DNA of 36,882 nucleotides from an uncultured Collinsella sp. (GCA_902489775.1 CABUBH010000018.1:1-36882), one strand, 5' to 3'; counted from the first letter of the stretch, positions 18,150 through 26,907 are shown. The notes: generated by a model not told the origin, from the letters alone. Made by a program: numbers and translations.

Positions 18150-18188
18150 GTGATGAGCTCCGATGCGGGTTCGTGTTCTGACTGAACG

Positions 18189-18194
18189 ATTTTA
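18189..18194 (-). promoter_or_regulatory. Possible -10 box of dnaE
   Basis: TAAAAT on the minus strand, 39 bases before the dnaE ATG, preceded by GGGG. No -35 is seen. Confidence 0.3.
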
Positions 18195-18248
18195 CCCCAC
18201 GGCACGGACAGCACCCGAACCTAGCCAAACCCACACGGCTCCTATTGA

Positions 18249-18316
18249 GTTGCGGTGAAATACGGACTGATTGGCGGCTTTTTTGGCCAAAACAGTCCGC
18301 ATTCCACCGCAAGTTA
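18249..18316. repeat. Palindromic repeat family 1, diverged copy
   Basis: The left arm TTGCGGTGAAATACGGACTG (18251-18270) pairs with the right arm from 18294 to about 18313 with two mismatches. The 23-base loop contains a further TTGGC/GCCAA pairing. It shares its arm core with the copies at 29236 and 30761 (TTGCGGTGAAATA, GGACTG). It lies 8 bases after the addA stop and upstream of dnaE. The flanking GAGGG on the right is also seen at the copy at 30761. Confidence 0.85.
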
Positions 18317-18324
18317 TCTGAGGG

Positions 18325-21300
18325 CTAGAGATTGTAGGTGACTACTTGAGGTTCAGCGGGTTCGACGAAGATGGTTGGATCCGGCTGCTCCACGCGGACG
18401 AACTTGACCGTCACCGTCTCAAAGCCCGCCTTGTGCAGAACGTCCGAATAGACGCGCGCCTGCAGGGCATGCTTCTCCCGCAGCTGCTCCGGCGTCTCGT
18501 CTGGTGTGCCACCCGTCTTGTAGTCGATGACCAGCGCACGCGACGGATCGGCCGGGTCGGTCGCCAAAGCGTCGATGGCGCCCTCGGCATACGCACCGTA
18601 GCGGGCAATGTCCTCGTCCTCGCAGCCCAGCGAGAAGAACGGAACCTCGGCACGAACGCACGGCCACGCGAGCAGGTCGGCACGGGCTGCCGACTTGAGC
18701 CAGCGATTCAGGGCAACGTCAAAACGCTCGCGCTGATCCGGCGTCAGGTGCCACAGGCGCGTCAGCGCATCGGCGCGCTCGGCAGGCAGTTCGTCGGCGC
18801 CCATCTCGATCAGCCACTGGCAGGCGGCATGGAACGCCGAACCCAGCGCCACGGGATTGCCGACAGGCTCAACGGTGGCCACATCCGCATCCGTCATCTC
18901 GGAGCCATCCGACTCTGCATCGTTGCCAGCCTCGTCCATGGGCACGCGGGCCTCGGCCGCATGGTCCTCGGCCTCGGCATGCAGCGCCGCGGCAATCGAC
19001 GAATAGCTGTACGAATCGCGCGCCGGATACGGACAGGTGCCCATACGAACGCCCACGGCCTGGGGATACACAAGCTCAAACGCATCGGGCTCGGGATCGG
19101 CAGGACCGGGCGCGGCTGCGCGGGCATCCGTATCAACAACCTCCGCTTCCGCATCACCGCGGACAAGCCTGCCCTCGGCATCCAGCGAAGCGTTAGCCTC
19201 AAACGTCTGCTCGCCAAAGGTAAAGTTTGCCAGCGAAATAAGCTCGTAGTCGCCCGGCTGGGAATTGTCGAACACCAAGTGGTCGGCATCGAGCTGCGGC
19301 ATACCCAGGCCCCGGCCAGGCAAAATGCGGTGCAGCACGTCATAGGTCAGGTCGGATTCGACGTCGAAAGACGGCGCCGGCACCTTACCGCGGCTCACGG
19401 CGACGTCCATCGCCAGAATCACGAGCTCGCGCGCACGCGTCATGGCGACGTAGAGCAAGCGGGCCCGCTCCTCGAGCGAGAGCTGCAGGTCGTCGTTGCG
19501 CAGGCGCACAAATGCCTCGGCGGGAGAACCCGTCGCACAGACGTCGTCCATAAGTTCCGGCGAAAGCCACAGCGACGTGCCCTTGCCCTTAAATGCGTGC
19601 TCAAACTGCTTTTTGACGTCGTCACCCTTGACGAAGGTCCCGTCGGCGAGTTTAACGCCATCAAAGCGTGCCGGCAGCGCCACAACCTGCGCGCCGCCCT
19701 CGACACGCCCCATCTGGGCAGCTCCGGTCGACTTACGTACGCCAAAGCACTCGGAAACCGCCACGACCGGATATTCCAGACCCTTGGACGCATGCACCGT
19801 CATGATGCGCACCGCGCCGTTGCCCTCCTCGTTGAGCGCGCCCGGCGCCTCCTTGCCCGCCAAGAAGCGATCGAAGGCGAGTGCAATGGAACGCGGCGAG
19901 TTGCCGACCTCGGCCTCTGCCTCGGCCACGGCATCGAGTGCCTTGAGCACGTTAGCGGCGATGGCCTTGCCCTCGGGGCCACGCTGCGCCAGGCGCACAA
20001 ACCAGCCCGAGGCGTTGACCACATCGCGAGCGATAACGGCAAACGAATCGCGGCCCACGCGACGGAACGCATAGCGCAGCACCTCGCGGGCGCGCGTCAG
20101 CAGCGGCAGATCCTGCAGGCCGGGCACGTCACAGTCACCCATAATGCCTGCATCGATATTGCGGCGCGAGGTCTCCCCCGTCTGGTCGTCGAGCTTGGTC
20201 GCCAGCGCCAAGAACTCCTGGGCGCCGAGCGCAAACATCGGCGAGGCCAGCAGGGGCATAAGGCCCTGCGCCGTGTCCGCCGGGTTGGCAAGCGCGCACA
20301 CCAGGGCGCGAATCGTCTGCACCTCGGCAGCCTGGGCAAAAACCGAGCCGCCCGCGATGACGCAGTCGAGTCCCTGGTCGCGAAACGCTTGAGCGTAGAC
20401 GTCGGCATTGGTCATGCGGCCCAGCAGCAGCACCATATCGCCCTGAGGCTGTTTTTTATCGGCAAGCGCACGGAACCGCTCCGCAATTGCGCGGGCCTTG
20501 GCCTGTGTGCGCTCCTGCGTACTGCCGCCGGCAACGAGCAGCGCTTGGCGGCGCGAGGCCTCTGCCCTGAGCTTGTCTTCGCGCTTATCGCTCGGCTCAA
20601 GATCCAAAAAGCCCTGCATAAGGCCACCGGTATCGCCGTCAAAGACACGCGCCACGTAGCGCAGGACCTCGTCGTGACTGCGGAAGTTGCGCACGAGTTT
20701 GACAAGCTCGCCGGCGGGTGCCCCAGACGAAGCGAAAACGGCGCCCGGGGTGCTGGCAGCTGCCGACGCGCCCGAAGCACCCACCTTGCGCTCCTGGCGG
20801 CGGAAGACCTCGACCTCGGCACCACGGAAGCGATAAATCGACTGCTGCGCGTCGCCCACCGTGCACAGCGCACGCTCGCCCGCACCCGTCAGGTAGCGAA
20901 TCAGATCGACCTGCATCTGGTCGGTGTCCTGGAACTCATCGATCATGACCATCTTAAAACGGCCCTCGTAGGCGGCTCGGATGGCGGGGTAATCACGCAG
21001 CGCCTCGTATGCCATGCGCAGCAGATCGTTATTATCGAGCGCGGACTGGTCGGCCTTGAGCGCGCGGTACTCTGCCTCTACGGCACGGGCGAGCCCTGTC
21101 AGCGCATCGAGCGCCGGGTCGCCGCAAGCCAGCACAATGTTGACAAACGTGTCGGCAGCTTCTGCCTTGAGCAGCTCGACGTTCTCCTTAGGGAACATCT
21201 TGCTCGCACGCGGCATGCCGCACGACATCATGAGCCGCGCCACATCCGCCATGGTCTTGTCGCTCGCCTCGAACGTGTCGATCGCCTCGAGTGCCACCTG

Positions 21301-21978
21301 CGCCTTCTCGGTCGCGGCCTTGCTCGCGCCGAGCGCCGCACGATAGGCATCAGCCAGGGCCGAGGTATCGGAGCAGCCGCGAAGCACGCACACGTCGTCC
21401 ATACCCCCCGGCAGCTGGCTGGACAGCTCCAGCAGGTCGCGCACCAAGCCCTTGATGGTGGTGCCGCCGCCAAAGGGACCGCCCTCGCCCGCCATGGGAT
21501 ACCAGGCATAGAGGGCTTTGAGCGAAGCGGCAAGCTCGGGGGCGGCATCGGGCGCCGTCGCACGGCCCAGCACATGCTCGACAGCCTGGTCCATGAGCTC
21601 ATCGGTATCGGTGAGCACCGTAAATTCGGGGTCGATGCCCAGCTCCAGCGCATGCGCGCGCAGGATACGCGAACACATGCCGTGGATGGTCGAAATCCAG
21701 GCGTCGTCAACCGTCAGGGCTTCCTCGTCCATGCCCTCTTCGATAAGCGCACGGCGCACGCGGTCGCGGATCTCGGCCGCGGCGTCCTTGGTAAAGGTAA
21801 TGGCGAGCACCTGGTCCAGATGCTCAATGAACGGACCGGATTCGGGCGAGAGCGCGTAGACGATACGGCGCGTGAGGGTGAAGGTCTTGCCCGAACCGGC
21901 GCCCGCCGAGACAAACAGCGGGCGGTCGAGCGTTTTGACGACTTGCAGCTGTTGCGGCATCAAAGTCGAAAGATCCAT
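18325..21978 (-). CDS. addA: ATP-dependent helicase/nuclease subunit A (AddA-like)
   Basis: A 1217-residue UvrD-type helicase with a C-terminal RecB-family nuclease, the motor of double-strand-break end resection with AddB. The start at 21978 lies 3 bases after the addB stop, with AAGGAGG upstream inside addB. Motifs in order: Walker A SAGAGSGKT (24-32), STIHGMCSRILR, DEFQDTDQ (~346), QQSIYRFRGAEV (~384), TVHASKGLEYPVV (~731), YVAMTRARELVIL (~845). The nuclease motif is AYAEGAIDAL..ALVIDYKTGG (~1130-1155). Length and order match AddA (about 1,200 residues). A ~40-residue Ala/Ser-rich insert follows the Walker B region (GASGASAAASTPGAV). A palindromic repeat abuts the 3' end. Confidence 0.94.
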   Translation of the reverse strand: MDLSTLMPQQLQVVKTLDRPLFVSAGAGSGKTFTLTRRIVYALSPESGPFIEHLDQVLAITFTKDAAAEIRDRVRRALIEEGMDEEALTVDDAWISTIHGMCSRILRAHALELGIDPEFTVLTDTDELMDQAVEHVLGRATAPDAAPELAASLKALYAWYPMAGEGGPFGGGTTIKGLVRDLLELSSQLPGGMDDVCVLRGCSDTSALADAYRAALGASKAATEKAQVALEAIDTFEASDKTMADVARLMMSCGMPRASKMFPKENVELLKAEAADTFVNIVLACGDPALDALTGLARAVEAEYRALKADQSALDNNDLLRMAYEALRDYPAIRAAYEGRFKMVMIDEFQDTDQMQVDLIRYLTGAGERALCTVGDAQQSIYRFRGAEVEVFRRQERKVGASGASAAASTPGAVFASSGAPAGELVKLVRNFRSHDEVLRYVARVFDGDTGGLMQGFLDLEPSDKREDKLRAEASRRQALLVAGGSTQERTQAKARAIAERFRALADKKQPQGDMVLLLGRMTNADVYAQAFRDQGLDCVIAGGSVFAQAAEVQTIRALVCALANPADTAQGLMPLLASPMFALGAQEFLALATKLDDQTGETSRRNIDAGIMGDCDVPGLQDLPLLTRAREVLRYAFRRVGRDSFAVIARDVVNASGWFVRLAQRGPEGKAIAANVLKALDAVAEAEAEVGNSPRSIALAFDRFLAGKEAPGALNEEGNGAVRIMTVHASKGLEYPVVAVSECFGVRKSTGAAQMGRVEGGAQVVALPARFDGVKLADGTFVKGDDVKKQFEHAFKGKGTSLWLSPELMDDVCATGSPAEAFVRLRNDDLQLSLEERARLLYVAMTRARELVILAMDVAVSRGKVPAPSFDVESDLTYDVLHRILPGRGLGMPQLDADHLVFDNSQPGDYELISLANFTFGEQTFEANASLDAEGRLVRGDAEAEVVDTDARAAAPGPADPEPDAFELVYPQAVGVRMGTCPYPARDSYSYSSIAAALHAEAEDHAAEARVPMDEAGNDAESDGSEMTDADVATVEPVGNPVALGSAFHAACQWLIEMGADELPAERADALTRLWHLTPDQRERFDVALNRWLKSAARADLLAWPCVRAEVPFFSLGCEDEDIARYGAYAEGAIDALATDPADPSRALVIDYKTGGTPDETPEQLREKHALQARVYSDVLHKAGFETVTVKFVRVEQPDPTIFVEPAEPQVVTYNL

Positions 21979-21981
21979 GGT

Positions 21982-24900
21982 CTACACGTCCCTCCTTACA
22001 AACGTTCCTTCGTGGTTATACGAGCAGCGCGCATGCGCGGCCAGAGCCGACGTCGGATCGACGGCAGCAACGTTGCCCGCCTCGAGCTCGCGCAGGCGCT
22101 CGGCAATACCGGCCTCCACGCGGTCGAGCAGGGTGTCGAAGTCCATATTGCCGCCCTCGCCCGGAAAGCCCTTCTTAAGGCCTGGAATACGACCGTCGCC
22201 GCGTTCCTCCTCGAGCAGCTCGTCACTCGCGGCGCCGCGCAGCGCCGGCTTGCCGCCCTTGGTCGAAAAGTAGAGCGCCGCGCGCGTGTTCAAGTCCAGC
22301 GCCCGCCGCATGGCTTGCGCGTAGATGAGCGTCTGGGTATGCGGCGGCAACCAACGCGGGTCGTCGGCGGGCACCGCGCCCGTCTTCTCGTCGAACACCG
22401 TGGGGTCGGCGAGCTTATATTCCTCGACGCCCGAACGATGCTTGTAGTCGATCACCACGGCACGGTTCTCGGCATCCACGTCCACGCGGTCGATGCGCCC
22501 ACCGAGCGGCCAGCCGGCATACTCGACCTTAAGCTCGTTAAACGCAAACTCCAGATAGCGCGGGACAAAGGGCGCAAGCGCCTCGGACTCATAGGCGAGC
22601 ACGCCCTCCAGCTGCGGCAAGATCTCGGCCACCTGGCGTTCCTCCACCGGAGAGAGCGGCACGAGCGGGCCCTCGGTACCGCGCTTGCCGGCGTGCTCGG
22701 CCAGGGTCTCGTCGAAGACCTCGCGCAGCAGCTCCTGTGCGCGCGGCAGGTTCATGGGCGTCACGCGCTCCATAGCTTCCTGCGGCAGGCGAGCATGCAG
22801 GTGCTCCAACACGTCGTGTACAAAGTTGCCCTTCTCCATGTTGCCAAAGCCCGCATCGATAGACTGGGGTTTTACGCGATAGGACACAAACCAGCACAGC
22901 GGGCAGGTGGAATAGGCCTCGATCTGCGAGGCGGACGTTAAACGCGGCACGAGCGGCGCATCCTCGCCCTCACCATCGCGGCGGCGCAAAACCAGATACG
23001 GCACGGCCTCGGCGCTCAGATGCTGAGGGGCTTCGCATGCGACCCGCTTGCGCTCGAGCCCTTCGCCGGCGGCGGGGTCGAAGTCCCTCACGATATCGCC
23101 CTCGCCCACGCACGTCGCCTTGGCGGCGCCGGCGGCCTTGTCGGCGTCAGCGGCCTTGGCGTGCGCGCGCAACTCGGTCCACACGGCAGCCGGATAGCAC
23201 TCGCGCGCCTGACGGTCGTGGGTCACGCGGGCAAGCACAACGGAGCCGCGCGCAGCCTGCATCGCGCGGCCAAAGCGCACGCGCAGCAGGGCGGCGGGCT
23301 CAAGCGTCACGCCGCTGCGACCCAACTCTGCCGTCAACGTGGCCAACGGGCCCTCCTCATGCGAGAGCGGATAGCTGTCCAGGTCGACATCGGCAAACAG
23401 CACCGCATCATAGCTGTTGGGACGCAGCGCCGCTGCATCGGCAAGCGACACAAAGCGCACCTGGGCACGCGGCGTGCGGTCGACCTCGTAGGTCTCGTAA
23501 TCGTAAGCGGTACTGCGCTTGTCCACCTTGGTGCGGACGCCATCGAGCACGGGTACGGTCGCCGCCTGCGACACGTCGAGCGCGCGGGCGTCGTTCATAA
23601 GGATGTCGATGGCATGGCGCAGCAGGGCAGTCTCGGCCTGGCGACGGGCCTGGCCGTCGAGACCGCCAAACGCGCGATCGGGCAGCGCCTCGGCAACGGC
23701 AAGCATGGCCTTGAGCGCCGTCACGGGCTTGTCACGCCACAGCGCTTGGAACACGTCCGAGACCACGCACGGCACGTTCTTAAACCAGTTCTGGTCGCTG
23801 GCCGCCTTACGCGCACCCCTCACCTGGCCCTGCACGCTCTGCAGCAGACTCTTGACGCCCGCAGTGGTCTTGCTGCGCGACAGGCGCATGTTCTTATCGA
23901 AGGTTCGCGCGCTGGCGGCATCGGCGCCCGAAAGCGGACTGTAGATCCAGTCGGTGAGCTCCGGGGCGGGCCACCACTCGGTCTTGGAGGCGCTGCCCTC
24001 ATCGGCGGCCTTCATGCGCTCGATCAGGTTGACAAGCGCCGTGAACTGCCTGCCCGCGATGGATTGGGAAAACGCCGTGAACTCAGTCGTCTCGGCCGCA
24101 ATGTGACGCGCCGCCAAACGGGCGGCAAGCTCGCCGAACAACTGGGGAGCCCGGGCGGACACCACGAGCACGCGCGCAGGATCGGCGGGTGCTGCAGCGC
24201 CGTCGCGCGGTGCGGCACCTTCGCGCGCCTTTGCCAACTTATCAATAGCATTCGCATAGGCATAGGCGCGGGCATGGGGACCGGCAACCTCTATAAAGGC
24301 AGGCTGAGCGGCGGGCTTAGAGGCAGTCTTAGACGCAGCAGCGTCCTCCCCCAGCGGCGCAATCTCAAACAGTACGCCGCGGGCATCAAAGGCCGCAGCA
24401 AGTTCCTCGCGCATTGCCGCCTGCTCGCGGGCGAGCAGCACGACGACCTCTCCCCCGCCATTCGCCACGGCAGACAGCAGCTCAAGCAGGCCGTGCGCAA
24501 ACGACGTGACACCGCGCACGTACACCGCACGAGCGCAGGCAGGCAAGTTGTCGGCCAAGGCGCTGGCCATCATATCGGCGGCCTCGCAGGGCTCAACCAG
24601 ATCTCGGCGGTCCAAGCCGCTCGCGTAGGCGCGCAGCAGCTCGAACACACGAGCCTCGGCGTCGCTTTTGGGCTCGGGCTGGCAAACGCTGCCACAGTGG
24701 CGTTCGGCACCCGTCCCCGCCACGCCCGGAAGCACATCGCGAGCCATGCGTGCGAGCATGCGCACCGTGCCTTGGCTACGAGAAAGCGGCTGCAGGTCGG
24801 CATCGTCGCGACGGGCAACCATATCCGAAAACAGCATCTGGCGCTGCAGGTTGTCGACGAAGCTGCGGCCGTCGCCCATCAGCTCCCACAGTGAACGGAG

Positions 24901-25098
24901 CCACGATGAGGGGGTCTTGTAGTCAACGCCCAGTGAAGCGCCGGCCACCGCCGCATCGTGACGGCACAGGTCGAGCTCGGCAAACGTAGGCGCCAGCAAT
25001 ACGGCACGTCCATGGCGGGCAACAAGGTCGCTCAGCAGCGCCGCCTCGGCATCGCTCAGGTCTGCGCCGGCATTGGTGGTATAGATTCGAACAGGCAT
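21982..25098 (-). CDS. addB: ATP-dependent nuclease subunit B (AddB-like)
   Basis: A 1038-residue partner of AddA, inferred from operon position and C-terminal nuclease. The ATG at 25098 follows GGAGG at 3-base spacing. The helicase-like N-terminal half has no Walker A motif. The PD-(D/E)XK nuclease near residues 865-890 reads LGGRIDRVDVDAE..AVVIDYKHRSG, so it looks active. One or two cysteines of an AddB-type iron-sulfur staple are present before it (STCPLCWFVSYR, ~731). After it only a single cysteine follows (ARCSYNHEG, ~1027), where three are expected, so the cluster may be absent. The N-terminus (MPVRIYTTNAGADLSDAEAA) and SSWLRSLWE resemble actinobacterial AddB/RexB-type proteins. Confidence 0.88.
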   Translation of the reverse strand: MPVRIYTTNAGADLSDAEAALLSDLVARHGRAVLLAPTFAELDLCRHDAAVAGASLGVDYKTPSSWLRSLWELMGDGRSFVDNLQRQMLFSDMVARRDDADLQPLSRSQGTVRMLARMARDVLPGVAGTGAERHCGSVCQPEPKSDAEARVFELLRAYASGLDRRDLVEPCEAADMMASALADNLPACARAVYVRGVTSFAHGLLELLSAVANGGGEVVVLLAREQAAMREELAAAFDARGVLFEIAPLGEDAAASKTASKPAAQPAFIEVAGPHARAYAYANAIDKLAKAREGAAPRDGAAAPADPARVLVVSARAPQLFGELAARLAARHIAAETTEFTAFSQSIAGRQFTALVNLIERMKAADEGSASKTEWWPAPELTDWIYSPLSGADAASARTFDKNMRLSRSKTTAGVKSLLQSVQGQVRGARKAASDQNWFKNVPCVVSDVFQALWRDKPVTALKAMLAVAEALPDRAFGGLDGQARRQAETALLRHAIDILMNDARALDVSQAATVPVLDGVRTKVDKRSTAYDYETYEVDRTPRAQVRFVSLADAAALRPNSYDAVLFADVDLDSYPLSHEEGPLATLTAELGRSGVTLEPAALLRVRFGRAMQAARGSVVLARVTHDRQARECYPAAVWTELRAHAKAADADKAAGAAKATCVGEGDIVRDFDPAAGEGLERKRVACEAPQHLSAEAVPYLVLRRRDGEGEDAPLVPRLTSASQIEAYSTCPLCWFVSYRVKPQSIDAGFGNMEKGNFVHDVLEHLHARLPQEAMERVTPMNLPRAQELLREVFDETLAEHAGKRGTEGPLVPLSPVEERQVAEILPQLEGVLAYESEALAPFVPRYLEFAFNELKVEYAGWPLGGRIDRVDVDAENRAVVIDYKHRSGVEEYKLADPTVFDEKTGAVPADDPRWLPPHTQTLIYAQAMRRALDLNTRAALYFSTKGGKPALRGAASDELLEEERGDGRIPGLKKGFPGEGGNMDFDTLLDRVEAGIAERLRELEAGNVAAVDPTSALAAHARCSYNHEGTFVRRDV

Positions 25099-25180
25099 GG
25101 TCCTCCACTCAAACTGTTCGCAATAATCAATGTATCCATCCTACCCGCCCACGCGGACACATTTGCCCCACGCCAACAGA

Positions 25181-25268
25181 TTTGATCCCTTGGGGACGGA
25201 GGAAAACGGATCATCGAGGGGGTCATCTAACCCGGTGATCCGTTTTCCTCCGTCCCCAAGGGATCAAA
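25181..25268. repeat. Long perfect palindrome, family 2
   Basis: 33-bp perfect inverted repeat: the left arm 25181-25213 begins TTTGATCCCTTGGGGACGG and the right arm 25236-25268 is its exact complement. The 22-base loop carries a short GGGT/ACCC pairing. Its right end shares bases with the T-run of the adjacent yerC-type terminator. It lies in the 218-base gap between the addB start and the yerC-like stop. Confidence 0.95.
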
Positions 25269-25293
25269 AAACCGCCCCCGGAGGAGCGGTTTT
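25266..25293 (-). terminator. Terminator of the YerC-like gene
   Basis: On the minus strand AAAACCGC pairs with GCGGTTTT (25286-25293 with 25268-25275), followed by T residues. It lies 23 bases after the stop at 25317. Confidence 0.8.
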
Positions 25294-25316
25294 GCACAAT
25301 TCGTTTTTGGCGCGGT

Positions 25317-25616
25317 CTACTCGCCGTCCTCCAGCTTGATGAGGATCTTGCGATAGCCACCGTACTCGCCGTTGAGCGCCTTGGACACGCGGCTCACCGT
25401 GGTGGACGAAGCGCCGGTGCGAGCCTGAACCTCAACATAGGGCTCGCCCTCATCCAGATAACGCGCGACCTGCAGGCGCTGCGAAAGATCGCAGATCTCG
25501 CGCGGCGTGCAGATATCGGTCAAAAACGCTTGAATATCCTTCTCGTCGTCCAAAAGACTAAATGCGTGGACCAGCTGCTTGACATCAGGCTTGTCAAACA
25601 TGTTCTCGATATTCAT
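25317..25616 (-). CDS. YerC/YecD family TrpR-like regulator
   Basis: A 99-residue all-helical protein of the Trp-repressor superfamily. The C-terminal half carries the helix-turn-helix (RLQVARYLDEGEPYVEVQARTGASSTTVSRVSKAL), with the family-typical ASSTTVSRV recognition helix followed by GGYR. The N-terminal part (LVHAFSLLDDEKDIQAFLTDICTPREICDLSQRL) is the standard YerC dimerisation region. The ribosome-binding signal is weak (GGTGAT). Family members are found widely in Gram-positives without an agreed ligand. It is transcribed alone, diverging from the YvlD-type gene across a 271-base gap. Confidence 0.93.
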   Translation of the reverse strand: MNIENMFDKPDVKQLVHAFSLLDDEKDIQAFLTDICTPREICDLSQRLQVARYLDEGEPYVEVQARTGASSTTVSRVSKALNGEYGGYRKILIKLEDGE

Positions 25617-25721
25617 CGATCACCGCCAAACCCGCCAAAAGGCATCGAAGTTGATACTGACATCGGGCATCGTTCGCCCGTTCTATGCAATAAAACAATG
25701 CATGGGTCATTTGCCCGTAGC

Positions 25722-25730
25722 AGTGTAGCA
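25722..25730 (-). promoter_or_regulatory. Possible extended -10 promoter of the YerC-like gene
   Basis: TGC-TACACT on the minus strand, giving a ~100-base leader. A TTGTCG lies 19 bases upstream, slightly long for a -35 spacer. Confidence 0.4.
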
Positions 25731-25829
25731 CACCACCAAACTAAAGCGACAAGACTCTCTGCCAGCGGCGCGTTTTTCAGGACGAACGCCGTTTTGAAAC
25801 TAAATGCGCACGTAAGCTCCACGAATATT

Positions 25830-25838
25830 TGCGACAAT
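25830..25838 (+). promoter_or_regulatory. Possible extended -10 promoter of the YvlD-type gene
   Basis: TGC-GACAAT, 50 bases before the ATG at 25888. The -35 region is unremarkable. Confidence 0.35.
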
Positions 25839-25887
25839 GGGCGTCCAAACAAAGCGACACACTGTCTGCGCAGAAAGGGATCACACC

Positions 25888-26253
25888 ATGCGCTTTATGC
25901 TTAACTGGCTCTTCACCTCGATCGCCATCGCGATCGCCACGTTCCTCGTCCCCGGCATCCAACCCTTCGGTTTTGCCGAAGCCTGGGTCTGTTTTGCCTT
26001 TGTGGGACTGTTCCTCAACATCGTCGACTCGCTCGTAAAGCCGTTCCTCACGGTCATTTCGCTGCCGCTCACCATTATTACGCTTGGCATTTTCCAGCTT
26101 GTGGTCAACAGCTTTATGCTCGAGCTCGCCAGCTACCTGTCGGTTAATCTCCTAGGCGCCGGCATTTCTATCGCCAGCTTTGGCTCGGCCTTTATGGGCA
26201 GCATCCTGGTGTCCATCATGCGCAGCATCCTCGACGGCGTCGCCAACGATTAG
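25888..26253 (+). CDS. YvlD-type four-helix membrane protein (phage-holin-4-like family)
   Basis: A 121-residue integral membrane protein with four hydrophobic helices: FTSIAIAIATFLVPGI, AWVCFAFVGLFLNIV, LPLTIITLGIFQLVVNSFML, and a C-terminal one ending SILVSIMRSIL. The NxVDSLVKPFLTVISLPLTIITLGIF stretch is the family signature. The ATG at 25888 follows AAAGGGA at 8 bases. Members are often tagged phage holins but occur as lone chromosomal genes and are linked to envelope stress in Bacillus; no lysin or phage gene is near here, so lysis is unlikely. It converges on the Rrf2 gene across a shared hairpin. Confidence 0.9.
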   Translation: MRFMLNWLFTSIAIAIATFLVPGIQPFGFAEAWVCFAFVGLFLNIVDSLVKPFLTVISLPLTIITLGIFQLVVNSFMLELASYLSVNLLGAGISIASFGSAFMGSILVSIMRSILDGVAND

Positions 26254-26268
26254 TCCAATAGACATAAA

Positions 26269-26301
26269 GCGCGGGCCAACCCACCACAGGTCGGCCCGCG
26301 C
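26269..26301. terminator. Bidirectional hairpin between convergent genes
   Basis: GCGCGGGCC (26269-26277) pairs exactly with GGCCCGCGC (26293-26301). It lies between the YvlD-type stop and the Rrf2 stop. The stem is strong but lacks a clear T-run. Confidence 0.6.
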
Positions 26302-26321
26302 CATCACATTCTGTTAGAGCC

Positions 26322-26750
26322 CTAGATCACGTAGTCGTAGCCCTCGTTGTGAGCGACAAGTTGGTCGAGCGTCACGCCGTCGAGGTAGTCGTTGATGAGC
26401 TTGTCCAGGTTCTTCCACACGTCGAGCGTGGGACACTCATCCGAGCGCGAACAGCCCTTGCAGTCGCCATCAAGGCAGGCAACCGGTGCCAGGCTGCCCT
26501 CGGTCAGGCGCAGGATCTCGCCTACCGTGTACTGCTCGGGCGGGCGCGTGAGCACATAGCCGCCGCCCTTGCCGCGCATGCCCGAGAGCATATTGGCGCG
26601 AACGAGCGTCGCCAGAATATTCTCGAGGTACTTCTCCGAAATACCCTGACGCGCCGCAATCTCCTTGAGCGGGATGCGACCGGTCGCCTGGTGCTCGGCC
26701 AGGTCGACCATAACGCGCAGGGCATACCTGCCCTTAGTAGAAACCAACAT
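26322..26750 (-). CDS. Rrf2-family transcriptional regulator with a four-cysteine loop
   Basis: A 142-residue winged-helix repressor. The start at 26750 gives the canonical Rrf2 N-terminus MLVSTKGRYALRVMVDLAEH; the 12 upstream residues are not conserved. The HTH is IPLKEIAARQGISEKYLENIL, followed by the wing MRGKGGGYVLTRP. The effector region has Cys92, Cys97, Cys100 and Cys106 (CLDGDCKGCSRSDEC). The spacing is close to the three-cysteine iron-sulfur site of IscR, whereas CymR lacks such a cluster. It is divergent from cysK, as CymR/IscR-type regulators often are, and an inverted repeat overlaps the cysK promoter. I infer control of cysteine or iron-sulfur supply in response to redox or cluster state. 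Confidence 0.92.
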   Translation of the reverse strand: MLVSTKGRYALRVMVDLAEHQATGRIPLKEIAARQGISEKYLENILATLVRANMLSGMRGKGGGYVLTRPPEQYTVGEILRLTEGSLAPVACLDGDCKGCSRSDECPTLDVWKNLDKLINDYLDGVTLDQLVAHNEGYDYVI

Positions 26751-26785
26751 ATAGAGTGCTGCCTTTCGGTCTTTTGTTCGAAGCA

Positions 26786-26813
26786 ATTCTATCCGAAAAA
26801 GAGGTTTTGAAAA
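26786..26813 (-). promoter_or_regulatory. Possible promoter of the Rrf2 gene
   Basis: On the minus strand TTTTCA (-35, 26808-26813) and TAGAAT (-10, 26786-26791) are separated by 16 bases. Confidence 0.4.
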
Positions 26814-26866
26814 CTCCCGTTCCGGTCCAGCGGGTTAATCATCTTGCAATAAATATCTTTTTCCTA

Positions 26867-26895
26867 TTGCATTAGTAGGCTTTAGTGTCTACTAT
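26867..26895 (+). promoter_or_regulatory. cysK promoter
   Basis: TTGCAT (26867-26872) and TACTAT (26890-26895) with an ideal 17-base spacer in an AT-rich gap. This is the best -35/-10 pair in the window, about 107 bases upstream of cysK. Confidence 0.75.
26873..26894. promoter_or_regulatory. Inverted-repeat operator in the cysK promoter
   Basis: TAGTAG (26873-26878) and CTACTA (26889-26894) form an inverted repeat filling the spacer and overlapping the -10 box. Size and position suit an Rrf2 dimer, most simply the adjacent divergent regulator. Confidence 0.55.
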
Positions 26896-26907
26896 GCTTT
26901 TCAACAA

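Noticed and set aside
14115..22941. Very long open frames on the plus strand opposite dnaE, addA and other minus-strand genes (for example 14115-18185 and 18346-22941).
   Set aside because: They are exact antisense shadows of strongly supported genes. High GC at codon position 3 removes stop codons from the opposite strand. Their translations are His/Arg/Gly-rich and match no family.
25888..26253. Prophage remnant, suggested by the holin-like label of this family.
   Set aside because: The protein matches chromosomal YvlD-type genes, and no lysin, integrase, att site or structural gene is near.
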